Shown: positions 8,900 through 17,520 of the stretch, one piece after another
Layout of the letters: every line of letters starts with the position of its first letter
Numbering within the stretch: position 1 is the first letter of the stretch
DNA from: WLWS01 sp965243105
GTDB taxonomy: Bacteria > Pseudomonadota > Gammaproteobacteria > Eutrophobiales > Eutrophobiaceae
Assembly (NCBI GenBank): GCA_965243105.1
Contig: CBDEUC010000002.1
Location: 310,001-374,000, forward strand
Length of the DNA stretch: 64,000 nucleotides
Direction of reading: 5' to 3'
The notes under the pieces: model-generated
Seen by the model: only the letters and a program-made list of their open reading frames with translations
What the model was told of the DNA's origin: nothing
The model's database searches: none
Made by a program: the position numbers and the translations under genes

Positions 8900-11004
8900 G
8901 ATGCAACACCTTCTATACGAATATTCCTGTACCTGTCCATCGTGGCCTGCTGCTCATCCTGCACCACGATGGTCGTGATCGGAGTGTGAATAACGGCCGG
9001 GCCGACCAGCCTGTTGCCGGGCTTCATCCTGTCAAAATCATAAATCTCGGCTTCGACAAAACCCGTGTTCCTGTCCGAGTAAACCTGCCGTACAGCCACC
9101 CGGGCCGGGGACGCATCATCCTCTTCCTCGTTTTCCTGTCCAAGCACGGGCCGGTCAATAAGGCCGCTGGCGGTGAGCCTGAACTGGGTCATTTCAATAC
9201 CAGCGTCACGATAGGCAGAACCCTTGCCATAGCGGGCTTCGTACTGCGCTTCAAAATCCTGTACCAGCTGCTCAAGACCGTTTTCGTCAAGGGGCACAGG
9301 CGCCTGTACCGGCGTGATTATTTCATGTACCTGCAAGGCATAACGCATGCCGATTGACCACTTGAAATTCACGCGTTCACCGCTGAATCCCTCTTTTTCA
9401 AGGGCTTCGGCTGCATCTTTCACCATGGACTCGTAAAAGGCATTAATTTTATTCACATCCACGGGTAGCGAAAGGGTTTCCACGTGGGCGTATTCATGCA
9501 CGATATCCGCGGTAGCCAGTCCAAATGCACAATTGACCGAGGCAGCATAGGGCACGATGACATGTTTTACGCCAAGCTCTTCAGCGAAACAGCTGGCCAG
9601 CATAGGACAGGAGCCACCAAAGGCATGCAGTACAAAGTCGCGCGGATCAAGACCCTGCTCCACGGTAATCTTGTGGATAAGATCGTGGATTTGCGCATTG
9701 GCAACCCGGAATATACCAAACGCTGCTTCTTCCACGGACATTCCCATTGGCTCCGCAATTTTTTCCCGGAACGCGTGCCTGGCTGCGTCCACATCCAGCG
9801 CCATGCTGCCGCGGAGAAAGCGAGCGGGATCGATATAGCCGATGAGCAGCAGTACGTCGGTCAAGGTGGGTTCGCTTCCACCCTGGCCATAACAAACAGG
9901 CCCGGGTCTTGCTCCCGCGCTTCTTGGACCGACGAGGGGTACGCCAGTACCTTCTTCGATGCTGATCAGGCTGCCACCGCCGGCGCCAATCGACACCACG
10001 TCAATCTTTGGTACGGTGTAATGATAGCGATCGATCAGGGGCTCCCTGGCATATTCAAGCTCTCCGTCCTGGATGATCCCGACCTTGAAGGTGGTACCAC
10101 CCATGTCGGCGGCAATGATGTTTGAGTCCTGCATCAGTTCGCCGAGGAAACGACTGCCAATCACGCCCGCAACAGGGCCGCACTCGAGTATATTAACTGC
10201 ACGACGGGATGCCTCGCTCGAGGGCAAAAGGCCACCATAGCCCTGCATTACAAGCACCGGTCCGTCGTACCCGTGTTCGGCCAGCAGTGCCTGCAGCTCA
10301 TCGAGGTAGTTCTTTACCACGTGGCCGGCGTAGGCGTTAATCACCGTAGTCGAACTTCGTTCATATTCCCCCGGTACCGGTGCAATGTCGCTGGAAATTG
10401 AAACATAGGTAGAGGGGGAGAGCTCCCTGATTATCTCGGCGATGCGCCTTTCGTGGGCCGGTTCATTAAAGGACCAGAGCAGGCAAACAGCAATTGCCTC
10501 ACAATGATGTTTCTCCAGCAGCTCAGTCACCGCCTCACGCACGGCCTGTTCATCCAGTGGCTGAATGACCTCTCCCTTGTAATCCACTCTCTCGGCGATG
10601 CCGCGGGTCCGGTCCATGGGCACAAGCGGGTCGGGTTTATCGGTGGCCACCGGGTGTTTTAAACCTTCCTCGGTGAGACCAGACCAGCGACCATAGGCGC
10701 CGCGCGTGACCGTCAGCGTGTCTTCAAATCCCCGGGTTGTAAGCAGTCCCGTTTGCGAACCACTGCGTTCAAGCAGCGTGTTGTCGACCACGGTGCAACC
10801 GTGCACAAACAGGCTGGTTTCTTGAAATAGCCTGGAAATATCCATACCCATTGAATCTGCGGCGGTGTTAATCGAGTCAATAACGCCCCTTGCAAAGTCA
10901 GGCGGCGTCGACAGGGCCTTGCCGATGACCATGTGCTGGCCATTTTCCACGATGACCGTGTCTGTGCATGTACCGCCCACATCAGTGGAGATGACATAGG
11001 CCAT
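8896..11004 (-). CDS. hyuA: Hydantoinase A/oxoprolinase family ATPase subunit
   Basis: 702 residues, the family's usual length. Seen: the N-terminal actin/hexokinase-like phosphate motif DVGGTCTDTV (8-17), a central ADMGGTTFKVGI second phosphate motif, GAGGGSL and GPVCYGQGG nearby, and the Hydantoinase A C-terminal domain after about 500. It should phosphorylate the cyclic amide or carbonyl substrate, with HyuB finishing the reaction. First gene of a six-gene operon running to 5165, divergent from a TonB receptor with 228 bases between, which suggests that the receptor imports the operon's substrate. Confidence 0.93.
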   Translation of the reverse strand: MAYVISTDVGGTCTDTVIVENGQHMVIGKALSTPPDFARGVIDSINTAADSMGMDISRLFQETSLFVHGCTVVDNTLLERSGSQTGLLTTRGFEDTLTVTRGAYGRWSGLTEEGLKHPVATDKPDPLVPMDRTRGIAERVDYKGEVIQPLDEQAVREAVTELLEKHHCEAIAVCLLWSFNEPAHERRIAEIIRELSPSTYVSISSDIAPVPGEYERSSTTVINAYAGHVVKNYLDELQALLAEHGYDGPVLVMQGYGGLLPSSEASRRAVNILECGPVAGVIGSRFLGELMQDSNIIAADMGGTTFKVGIIQDGELEYAREPLIDRYHYTVPKIDVVSIGAGGGSLISIEEGTGVPLVGPRSAGARPGPVCYGQGGSEPTLTDVLLLIGYIDPARFLRGSMALDVDAARHAFREKIAEPMGMSVEEAAFGIFRVANAQIHDLIHKITVEQGLDPRDFVLHAFGGSCPMLASCFAEELGVKHVIVPYAASVNCAFGLATADIVHEYAHVETLSLPVDVNKINAFYESMVKDAAEALEKEGFSGERVNFKWSIGMRYALQVHEIITPVQAPVPLDENGLEQLVQDFEAQYEARYGKGSAYRDAGIEMTQFRLTASGLIDRPVLGQENEEEDDASPARVAVRQVYSDRNTGFVEAEIYDFDRMKPGNRLVGPAVIHTPITTIVVQDEQQATMDRYRNIRIEGVAS

Positions 11005-11232
11005 TCAGCAGTCGCTCCGGGGCCTGGAGCGGGGATGTTTTACATGGCAAAACCCACTTGAAGGACTATGTGTCATAAAAACTACATCTCGTTGTAAATA
11101 GTAATAAAATGATTGCATGCCCCCTGATTTGGGTATAAATTACCGTTTGAATTTATATTGAAACTCTAGCGTTCACAAGTTCCGGGGGGAGCGCAAGAGA
11201 AAATTTTTAAATCTTCCACCTTGGGGGTAATT
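11005..11232. promoter_or_regulatory. Divergent intergenic region hyuA / TonB receptor
   Basis: 228 non-coding AT-rich bases between two divergent genes, so it must hold both promoters. A candidate sigma-70 site toward the receptor is TTGCAT (11113-11118) and TATAAA (11134-11139) with a short 15-base spacer. A G-rich Shine-Dalgarno (GGGGG, 11223-11227) lies 5 bases before ATG 11233. No riboswitch or clear palindromic operator was recognised. Confidence 0.4.
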
Positions 11233-13731
11233 ATGTCTCACTCAGGTTTTTTCAAATCCTTGACGTCGTTTCCAGTAAAAAAATCAGTGCTGGCCGTGTC
11301 CATGAGCGTGTTTGCGGCAGGCACTGCAATGGCGCAAAGCACCCTGCTTGAAGAAGTTGTGGTGACCGCGCAGAAACGTGAACAGTCGCTGCAGGATGTG
11401 GGTATTGCTGTTACTGCTTTCTCAGGCGACCAGCTTGACGCATTTGGATTTACAAACAGCACGGAATTAACCGCTTTCACTCCCGGTGTGCATATTTCGG
11501 GTAACAACGGTGGTTCTACCCAGCAGTTCACTATTCGCGGTGCAACCCAGAACGACTTCTTTGACCTGGCAGAGGCCCCCAATGCTGTATACGTCGACGA
11601 GGCCTACCAGGCTTCCGGTCAGTCACAGCTGTTTGCCAGCTTTGACGTTGAGCGCGTGGAAATCCTCAAAGGACCACAGGGCACCCTGTTTGGTCGTAAC
11701 GCAACCGGCGGACTGGTGCACTACGTTACCCGGAAGCCAACCAAGGAAACCGAAGCTTATGCCGACGTGACCTACGGTAACTATGACCAGGTGCGTGCAG
11801 AAGCAGCTGTAAGCGGCGCAGTTACAGACACAATCAGCGTCAGGCTCTCCGGCTTCCATCGAAGTCACGACCCGATTCTTGAGAACATTTACACGGATGC
11901 TGACCTGCCTGCCGTGCCAGCTGTGATAGCCAATCCCGGTGCATTCGGATTCGGTGGCACACCCAGGACTTCGATCAATCCTTCCAGCCAGGGCGGACAA
12001 TCAGATCTATGGGATGACGATCAGTTCGCAGTGCGAGGCCAGATGCTGTTCGAGCCCAATGACGATGTGGAATTTTCGGTTTCTGTGCAATACGCTGAGC
12101 AAACCCCTGCTTCTGGCCCGTATCAGAACGTAGCCACTGTCGGTGAACTGGATGCCCAGGGCAGGCTGGTAAATACCCTGTTTTCCAATCCATCCACAAA
12201 CCCGAATTCATGTGAAGTGCTACTGGTTGGGACCACGACCTGTGGACCTGATCCGGCACTTGACCTGGACTTTGATGGTGTCAGGCCTGGTCCAAGCACA
12301 GACTTTTTCGGCTACACGGACATAGACGGTACCGAGGGACTGACCACCTCTACTGACCATACACAGTCAGACTTCGACAAGGTGGAACTATTTGGAATCA
12401 CCGGCAAGCTCGAATGGGACCTCGGTTGGGCAAAAATGGTTTCCGTAACCAATTATTCCGACCAGAGTAAGAGACAATCGCTAGACGTGGATTCAGGTCC
12501 TGGGCCTCAGCTGATCGTGGCCAACGACTCAGAGATTGACTGGTTGAGCCAGGAGCTTCGTCTTGAAGGTGAAGAAGACCGTTTTCGCTGGATTGTTGGT
12601 CTTTATTATCTAACTATTGATGGTGGATATAGCCAGAACCTTGGCGATACCATCGGTGGTATTAACGCTTTTGGTACGCTTTTTGGGGGAAGCACTGACC
12701 TGTTTCTCGATGGTGCTATCGATGCGAACCTGGAGACAGATTCATACTCTTTCTTTGCGCAGGTGGATTTTGATATTTCAGAACGCCTGGAGTTGAACGT
12801 AGGTTTTCGTGGCATACAGGAAGAAAAAGACTACGACTTCACCAGCTTCCTGACAATTAACACCAGCGACCAGGACACCGACGGCACCAGGAGGGGTAAC
12901 CCCACAATCCTCGGGCCCTTGTTCCCTGCACACACAGAAAGCCTCTCTGATTTTCTATGGTCAGGAAAACTGGGTCTTAACTTTGCCTGGAATGAAGACT
13001 TCTTAACGTACGCATCCATTAACAGGGGCGTGAAAGCAGGTAGCTGTAATGCGCCGCTGCTGACCTTCCTGACCCCCGACCAGTATTGCTATGACGAAGA
13101 AGTTCTTATTTCTTTTGAAGCAGGCCTGAAAATGACCTTCTGGGATGGCAAAGCTCGAGTGAACTTCTCGGCCTATCATTATGATTACAATGACTACCAG
13201 GTGTTCCAGTTCATCGGAACCTCCGGTGCTGTGTTCAACGTGGATGCCAGCTATGACGGTTTTGAACTTGAGCTGTTTACCAACCCGGTGGATAACCTTG
13301 ACCTGGTATTCGGTCTCGGCATCATCGACCCAACTGTACAGGATGTTAACGTAGCGCCAGGAATTCCGCGTGACGTAGAGCCGTCATTCACGCCGGAAAC
13401 TCAGTTCAACGCACTGGGTCGCTACACCTGGCCGAGCCCCTGGATGGGCGGTTCGCTGGCATTACAGGTCGATGGAAACTATGCATCTTCCAGTTTTCAC
13501 AACATCAATAACTTTGGCACACACAGGATGGACTCCTACTGGCGCGGTAACATGAGCCTGATGTGGACCAGTGAAGATGAGCGTTGGGAAGTGAGTGGTT
13601 TTGTAGACAACTTCTCTGACACCAGGAACCAGAATATCGGTTTTGAACTTTCAACAGTTTGTGGTTGTGATGAACAATCTTTCGGACTGCCACGTATGTA
13701 TGGTGCCAGGATTCGCTACAACTACTTCTAA
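11233..13731 (+). CDS. TonB-dependent outer-membrane receptor
   Basis: 832 residues. Signal peptide with cleavage expected after AMA near residue 34, TonB box EEVVVTAQ at 40-47, plug domain (about 50-170, FTIRGATQND, EILKGPQGTLFGRNATGG) and a 22-strand type barrel ending in an aromatic residue (RIRYNYF). It brings a large or scarce substrate across the outer membrane using TonB energy. This subtype is abundant in marine Gammaproteobacteria and sphingomonads and the ligand cannot be read from sequence. ATG 11233 is preferred over an in-frame TTG at 11221 because of the G-rich ribosome-binding site and the normal signal peptide. Divergent from the hyuA operon. Confidence 0.95.
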   Translation: MSHSGFFKSLTSFPVKKSVLAVSMSVFAAGTAMAQSTLLEEVVVTAQKREQSLQDVGIAVTAFSGDQLDAFGFTNSTELTAFTPGVHISGNNGGSTQQFTIRGATQNDFFDLAEAPNAVYVDEAYQASGQSQLFASFDVERVEILKGPQGTLFGRNATGGLVHYVTRKPTKETEAYADVTYGNYDQVRAEAAVSGAVTDTISVRLSGFHRSHDPILENIYTDADLPAVPAVIANPGAFGFGGTPRTSINPSSQGGQSDLWDDDQFAVRGQMLFEPNDDVEFSVSVQYAEQTPASGPYQNVATVGELDAQGRLVNTLFSNPSTNPNSCEVLLVGTTTCGPDPALDLDFDGVRPGPSTDFFGYTDIDGTEGLTTSTDHTQSDFDKVELFGITGKLEWDLGWAKMVSVTNYSDQSKRQSLDVDSGPGPQLIVANDSEIDWLSQELRLEGEEDRFRWIVGLYYLTIDGGYSQNLGDTIGGINAFGTLFGGSTDLFLDGAIDANLETDSYSFFAQVDFDISERLELNVGFRGIQEEKDYDFTSFLTINTSDQDTDGTRRGNPTILGPLFPAHTESLSDFLWSGKLGLNFAWNEDFLTYASINRGVKAGSCNAPLLTFLTPDQYCYDEEVLISFEAGLKMTFWDGKARVNFSAYHYDYNDYQVFQFIGTSGAVFNVDASYDGFELELFTNPVDNLDLVFGLGIIDPTVQDVNVAPGIPRDVEPSFTPETQFNALGRYTWPSPWMGGSLALQVDGNYASSSFHNINNFGTHRMDSYWRGNMSLMWTSEDERWEVSGFVDNFSDTRNQNIGFELSTVCGCDEQSFGLPRMYGARIRYNYF

Positions 13732-13750
13732 AAGACAGTACGACTACCTG

Positions 13751-13780
13751 AAAAACCGGGGCTTGCCCCGGTTTTTTTTG
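13751..13780 (+). terminator. Rho-independent terminator after the TonB receptor
   Basis: Perfect GC-rich stem AACCGGGGC / GCCCCGGTT with a 2-base loop, followed by eight T. It starts about 20 bases after the receptor stop. The rest of the gap to 13892 shows nothing further. Confidence 0.9.
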
Positions 13781-13892
13781 TGTGTCGAAAAGAATTTTCA
13801 ACAGGGCTCACTGCACTTACTTCATGGGTAACTGCCTTTTACGCTAACCATGGCAGGGGATCTGGACGGAAAACTTGCGCCGGAATTACAGG

Positions 13893-14387
13893 CTAATTTT
13901 TAAACGCATACCAGCAGAGTACTGCGATACTGCCGATTACCAGCAAAGAGCCGAGCAGGGCGAGCGCCTCTCCGGCAAGAATAAAGCCCGCGGCCTGTGT
14001 AGCGAGGCCAAGTGTGTAAATTATTACACCACTGCCAATCGCTAGCGCAATTCTTCTTGCCTGGTCGAGGCTGGTGCATATCACACCGAGAAGCAGCCCA
14101 ACAAGGCTGACAAGTAGCCCAAGGTAAATAGCGTGGGTGTGGGCTCCGATAGCGCGCTGTTGTTCGACACTCCGTTCATTGACCTGTTCCAGCTTGGCAT
14201 GAATGTTTTCGCTATCAGCCTTCGTTAAATTTTGCTCAGCAAGTTGCTCAAATGCGCCCTTGTAGTCCTCCCTGGAACTCATGCGAGGGGTATGCCCGGT
14301 ACTGAAGGCATGGAACAGGCCATAAAGGAAACCGAGCAGGATAATAAACAGCCCACAAGTCACCAGGCGTAATTGAATATTTTCCAT
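13893..14387 (-). CDS. Small membrane protein with HxH motif (single-module homologue of the next gene)
   Basis: 164 residues, not recognised. About four membrane helices: residues 8-28, 86-106, 114-134 and 138-160. Between helix 1 and helix 2 lies a polar, Gln/Glu-rich loop (30-80), then AHTH (His83, His85) exactly at the entry of helix 2. The same layout occurs twice in the upstream 346-residue protein, so this is a one-module version. The paired His at the membrane surface could bind a metal or heme; that is inference. Last gene of a four-gene operon, 5 bases after its larger relative. Confidence 0.7.
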   Translation of the reverse strand: MENIQLRLVTCGLFIILLGFLYGLFHAFSTGHTPRMSSREDYKGAFEQLAEQNLTKADSENIHAKLEQVNERSVEQQRAIGAHTHAIYLGLLVSLVGLLLGVICTSLDQARRIALAIGSGVIIYTLGLATQAAGFILAGEALALLGSLLVIGSIAVLCWYAFKN

Positions 14388-14392
14388 CGGTC

Positions 14393-15433
14393 TTATCCCT
14401 CGGCCCCGGCTGCGTCGTTATCACCAGAAGAAAACGCCCCGTAGATGATAACCGTTGTCAGCAATGCCAGTAGCACCCCGCTGTAGTTGGCAAAAAATCG
14501 AAAATTAAACCAGACGTTAATGGCAAGGAATATCCACAGCGGGAAGGCAAAGCTCAGCACGACGTAGAGCAGGGAGCAGGTATGAAATGCTTTTTCACTC
14601 AAGCTGATCATTGGCTGAAGTAATGCAAGTAACAGCATGAACAGGGCCATAACAAGCCCATGGGAATGCGCTGCAGCGTTGATGGCAGATTTTGCCTGGG
14701 TGAACTTGAACGTGGCTATGGCAGCATTAGCCTTTTCCACATCCTGTTGCATCAGGCTCTCCACGGCCTGTGCTACTGCCCCCAGGCTTTGTTGCTCGCC
14801 GCCAGAGACTATCAGCCATGCCAGGTACATGCCCAGTGCCATGCACAGCAGCAGCAATAACATACCGGACTTCAGCAGGAGCCTGGCGGACTTCGAGCTG
14901 CCCTGGCTTCGAATATAGTCAAGCAGGCCCGGAGTTTCCTGCTGTATTAAAAGCCTGTACAGGACCAGGGCCACGCCGGCAACAAGGATGACTGCACCAA
15001 GGTCGGCAAGGTAGATCATGCTGAAATTAAAATACCAGGCGCCAAGTACACCGCCAAACTGCAGCAGAACGCCAAGCAGTACCGCCCAGGCAAGTGAACG
15101 CTTTGCCATGGTTTGCATGGTGCACAGTGGTAGCAGGACCGCAAGTAGCAAAGCCAGTAAACCGCTGGCGCCAAGATGTGAGTGGCTATTCATAATGCGC
15201 CCCCGCATGGTGGCAAGCTCAGCTATCCTGTCGAAGTTGAGCCTGACTGCTGCGACATCGCCGACGGAGACAGCACTTAATATCGCGAGCCACGCATCCT
15301 TCATGCCTGCATTGGCAACGTGGGACACAACGAAGGCAAACAGCACGCCGAGCACCATTGCGAAGAAGACGCAAAGCAGACCGGACAGCAGCAGGACGCG
15401 TTCAGCAGCCATTGGTGAAGGAGATTGAGTCAT
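14393..15433 (-). CDS. Polytopic membrane protein with internally duplicated HxH module
   Basis: 346 residues, not recognised. It contains two copies of one module about 172 residues apart: helix (about 12-35 and 186-208), a roughly 50-residue soluble loop, then SHSH (His84, His86) and AHSH (His256, His258) at the entry of a Leu-rich helix, then two more helices. A single copy forms the following gene. HxH at a helix entry recalls metal- or heme-binding helices in oxidase-like membrane proteins, but no family can be named. One base separates it from the Kelch gene, so co-translation with the secreted partners is likely. Confidence 0.7.
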   Translation of the reverse strand: MTQSPSPMAAERVLLLSGLLCVFFAMVLGVLFAFVVSHVANAGMKDAWLAILSAVSVGDVAAVRLNFDRIAELATMRGRIMNSHSHLGASGLLALLLAVLLPLCTMQTMAKRSLAWAVLLGVLLQFGGVLGAWYFNFSMIYLADLGAVILVAGVALVLYRLLIQQETPGLLDYIRSQGSSKSARLLLKSGMLLLLLCMALGMYLAWLIVSGGEQQSLGAVAQAVESLMQQDVEKANAAIATFKFTQAKSAINAAAHSHGLVMALFMLLLALLQPMISLSEKAFHTCSLLYVVLSFAFPLWIFLAINVWFNFRFFANYSGVLLALLTTVIIYGAFSSGDNDAAGAEG

Positions 15434-15434
15434 T

Positions 15435-16463
15435 TTATTCCTGTTCGTTCTCTATCATGGGGGCGATCTTAACACCAGGAACCAGTATCTCGGTAAAGCC
15501 GCCGGCGCCACCACCACCCACCTTGTTTCCACCACCGATTACAACCAGCTTTCCAGCTGCTGTAGCTGCAGCCAGCCCATGGCGCCCGGTGGGCATATCT
15601 GGCTCCCTCGACCAGCTGTCCAAACCGGGGTCATAAACCCATGCACTGGCAAAAACTTTTTGCGTTGGCGCCCACTGTTCGCCGCCAAACACGTAGAGCT
15701 TTCCATTCAAGGCCGCTGCAGCATTGCCACCCAGGCCCTCTGGCATCGGTGCCCGGGTTTCCCAGGTGTCATTTTGCGGGTCATAAACTTCGAGGGTGCC
15801 AAGGTTCTGCTGCAGCTGCGTGCCATCATCCTGAACCACGTTATGGCGGCCACCGACTACAAAAATACGACCGGATATTACCGCTGCTGCTGCGCTATTA
15901 CGTGCTGTGGGTGCAGGCGCGGCCAGGCTCCATCTATCAGTTGCAGGGTCATAAATCCTGTGCGTGCCGGTGTCGCTAAATGCATCAAAATGATGCTTCC
16001 CTGAACTTCCGTGAATGCGCCCGCCGATGATGTGAATTTTTCCATTCACAACCGCGGAGACATGCTCTGCCTGGGGTTCAGGCATCGGTGTGCCGCGCTT
16101 CCAGGTATTGGAATTAATATCGTATACAAAACTGTCCGCCCTGATTTCCCAGTCGGGGAAAGGACCGGTAAACCCGCCGATGGCAAACACCCTGTCACCA
16201 ATTGCTGCAGGGGTAACGTGATGCCTGGGTTCAGGCAGTTGTGCAAGCTCGTGCCACCTGTTATTCGCCACATCGTAGGCCTCAAATGCACTCGAGGTGC
16301 TCAGTCCGTCAGTGCCTACACCACCTGGCACATAAATACGCCCACCAGCGACATCGGCGTAAATCTCCTGGCGAGGAGTGGGCATACTGGAGACCATCTG
16401 CCATTGTCCCGACATTACTGGCATCGCCAGGGACATAAAAAATACAAGCAAGGTTGATTTCAT
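15435..16463 (-). CDS. Secreted Kelch-repeat beta-propeller protein
   Basis: 342 residues from ATG 16463. A signal peptide (MKSTLLVFFMSLAMPVMSG) is followed by six Kelch blades, each with the double-glycine core: YVPGGVG, FAIGGFTG, HIIGGRIHG, FVVGGRHNV, YVFGGEQWA and VVIGGGNKV, and repeated W-x-x-x-x-x-MP motifs. It should fold as a periplasmic or secreted propeller that binds a partner or ligand; related folds include N-acetylneuraminate epimerase and galactose-oxidase-like proteins, but no copper ligands are evident. The start overlaps the stop of the upstream hydrolase (TAATG). Confidence 0.85.
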   Translation of the reverse strand: MKSTLLVFFMSLAMPVMSGQWQMVSSMPTPRQEIYADVAGGRIYVPGGVGTDGLSTSSAFEAYDVANNRWHELAQLPEPRHHVTPAAIGDRVFAIGGFTGPFPDWEIRADSFVYDINSNTWKRGTPMPEPQAEHVSAVVNGKIHIIGGRIHGSSGKHHFDAFSDTGTHRIYDPATDRWSLAAPAPTARNSAAAAVISGRIFVVGGRHNVVQDDGTQLQQNLGTLEVYDPQNDTWETRAPMPEGLGGNAAAALNGKLYVFGGEQWAPTQKVFASAWVYDPGLDSWSREPDMPTGRHGLAAATAAGKLVVIGGGNKVGGGGAGGFTEILVPGVKIAPMIENEQE

Positions 16464-17404
16464 TATTTTAACTCCACGTAAAATCGTTCTATAGCATTTG
16501 CAATCCACTGCGGGTTCTCCCAGTGCGAGTAGCTACGGGCAAACTGGGGCACAAGCGCTGCCTTGGCCTGTTCCAGGCTGGCACCGTTTTTCATTTGCCC
16601 GGTGACCTGTACCTGCAGCGCGGTGAGGTAAATCAGGAGCTGGTCTATGAGTGATATGTCCGAGACATCCCCATGTCCGGGTACAATAATTTCCGGTTTC
16701 AAAGCCTTGAGACTTTTCAGTGTTTTTATCCAGCCGGCAGGACTCGAATCGGCATCGGCCATGATGGGGAAAAATCGATCGAGGACGATGTCTCCACCAA
16801 AGAGTAATTTCTGCTGCGGAAGGAATACAAAAAGATCCCCCCTGGTGTGAGCACGCTCAAAGTGTAACAACTGCACTTGCAGGTTACCCAGGTCAATCTC
16901 CATTTTTGATTCAAAGGCCAGGTCCGGCTCGATCAGCTCAACATCTTCAAGAAGTCCGGCAATCTCGGGGCTCATGCCACTGAAAAACTTTATGTAATCC
17001 GAACCTTTTTCCGCCAGTTCCTGTTTCTGGGCCATGGGTACGACAATACGGGTATCTGCCGGAAAGCTTTGCGCCCCCATACCATGCTCCGGGTGAAAAT
17101 GGGTAATCGCAAGATAACTCACAGGCTTATCAGTCACTTTTTCTACTTCTGCGAGCACAACCTCGGCATTGACCGGCCCCATGCCGGTATCAATCACCAT
17201 CACGCTCTCATCTCCAACTATGATGCCAATATTGGGAACAAGGTTTCTGCGCTTGTCAGGAATCACGAAAACATTGCCGGTCACCTGAACCAGCTGGTCT
17301 GGCATGATCATGGGTGCTTCTGCGACAGTCGCTGATGAACAGAGAAGGCTCGCCATTAAAAAACACGCTATGGGGAATTTCGATGTTCCTTGAAGGTGGT
17401 TCAT
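16463..17404 (-). CDS. Secreted metallo-beta-lactamase-fold hydrolase (HxHxEH variant)
   Basis: 313 residues with an N-terminal signal segment ending near residue 30. Metal ligands are visible: His102, His104 and His107 in THFHPEH, His186 in AHTRGD, Asp205 in FGGDIV and His244 in PGHGD. The usual motif is HxHxDH; here the Asp is Glu106, an unusual change in the second metal site. Similar secreted proteins occur beside quinoprotein systems, but no PQQ enzyme is near. Substrate unknown. First gene of a four-gene operon (17404 to 13893); divergent from the amidase gene 116 bases away. Confidence 0.85.
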   Translation of the reverse strand: MNHLQGTSKFPIACFLMASLLCSSATVAEAPMIMPDQLVQVTGNVFVIPDKRRNLVPNIGIIVGDESVMVIDTGMGPVNAEVVLAEVEKVTDKPVSYLAITHFHPEHGMGAQSFPADTRIVVPMAQKQELAEKGSDYIKFFSGMSPEIAGLLEDVELIEPDLAFESKMEIDLGNLQVQLLHFERAHTRGDLFVFLPQQKLLFGGDIVLDRFFPIMADADSSPAGWIKTLKSLKALKPEIIVPGHGDVSDISLIDQLLIYLTALQVQVTGQMKNGASLEQAKAALVPQFARSYSHWENPQWIANAIERFYVELK

Positions 17405-17520
17405 GGCTATCTGTCCTCAATTTTGCGACACTGTGAACTGAAGTTTTGTAGCCTGCCAAATGACCCAGGCCATGATTTAGATTGTACACCAAATAAATTG
17501 CCAGTTTACGGAGAGCAGCC

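Noticed and set aside
9484..10125. 213-codon open frame on the plus strand
   Set aside because: Antisense to hyuA, no recognisable domain; shadow of a long GC-balanced gene.
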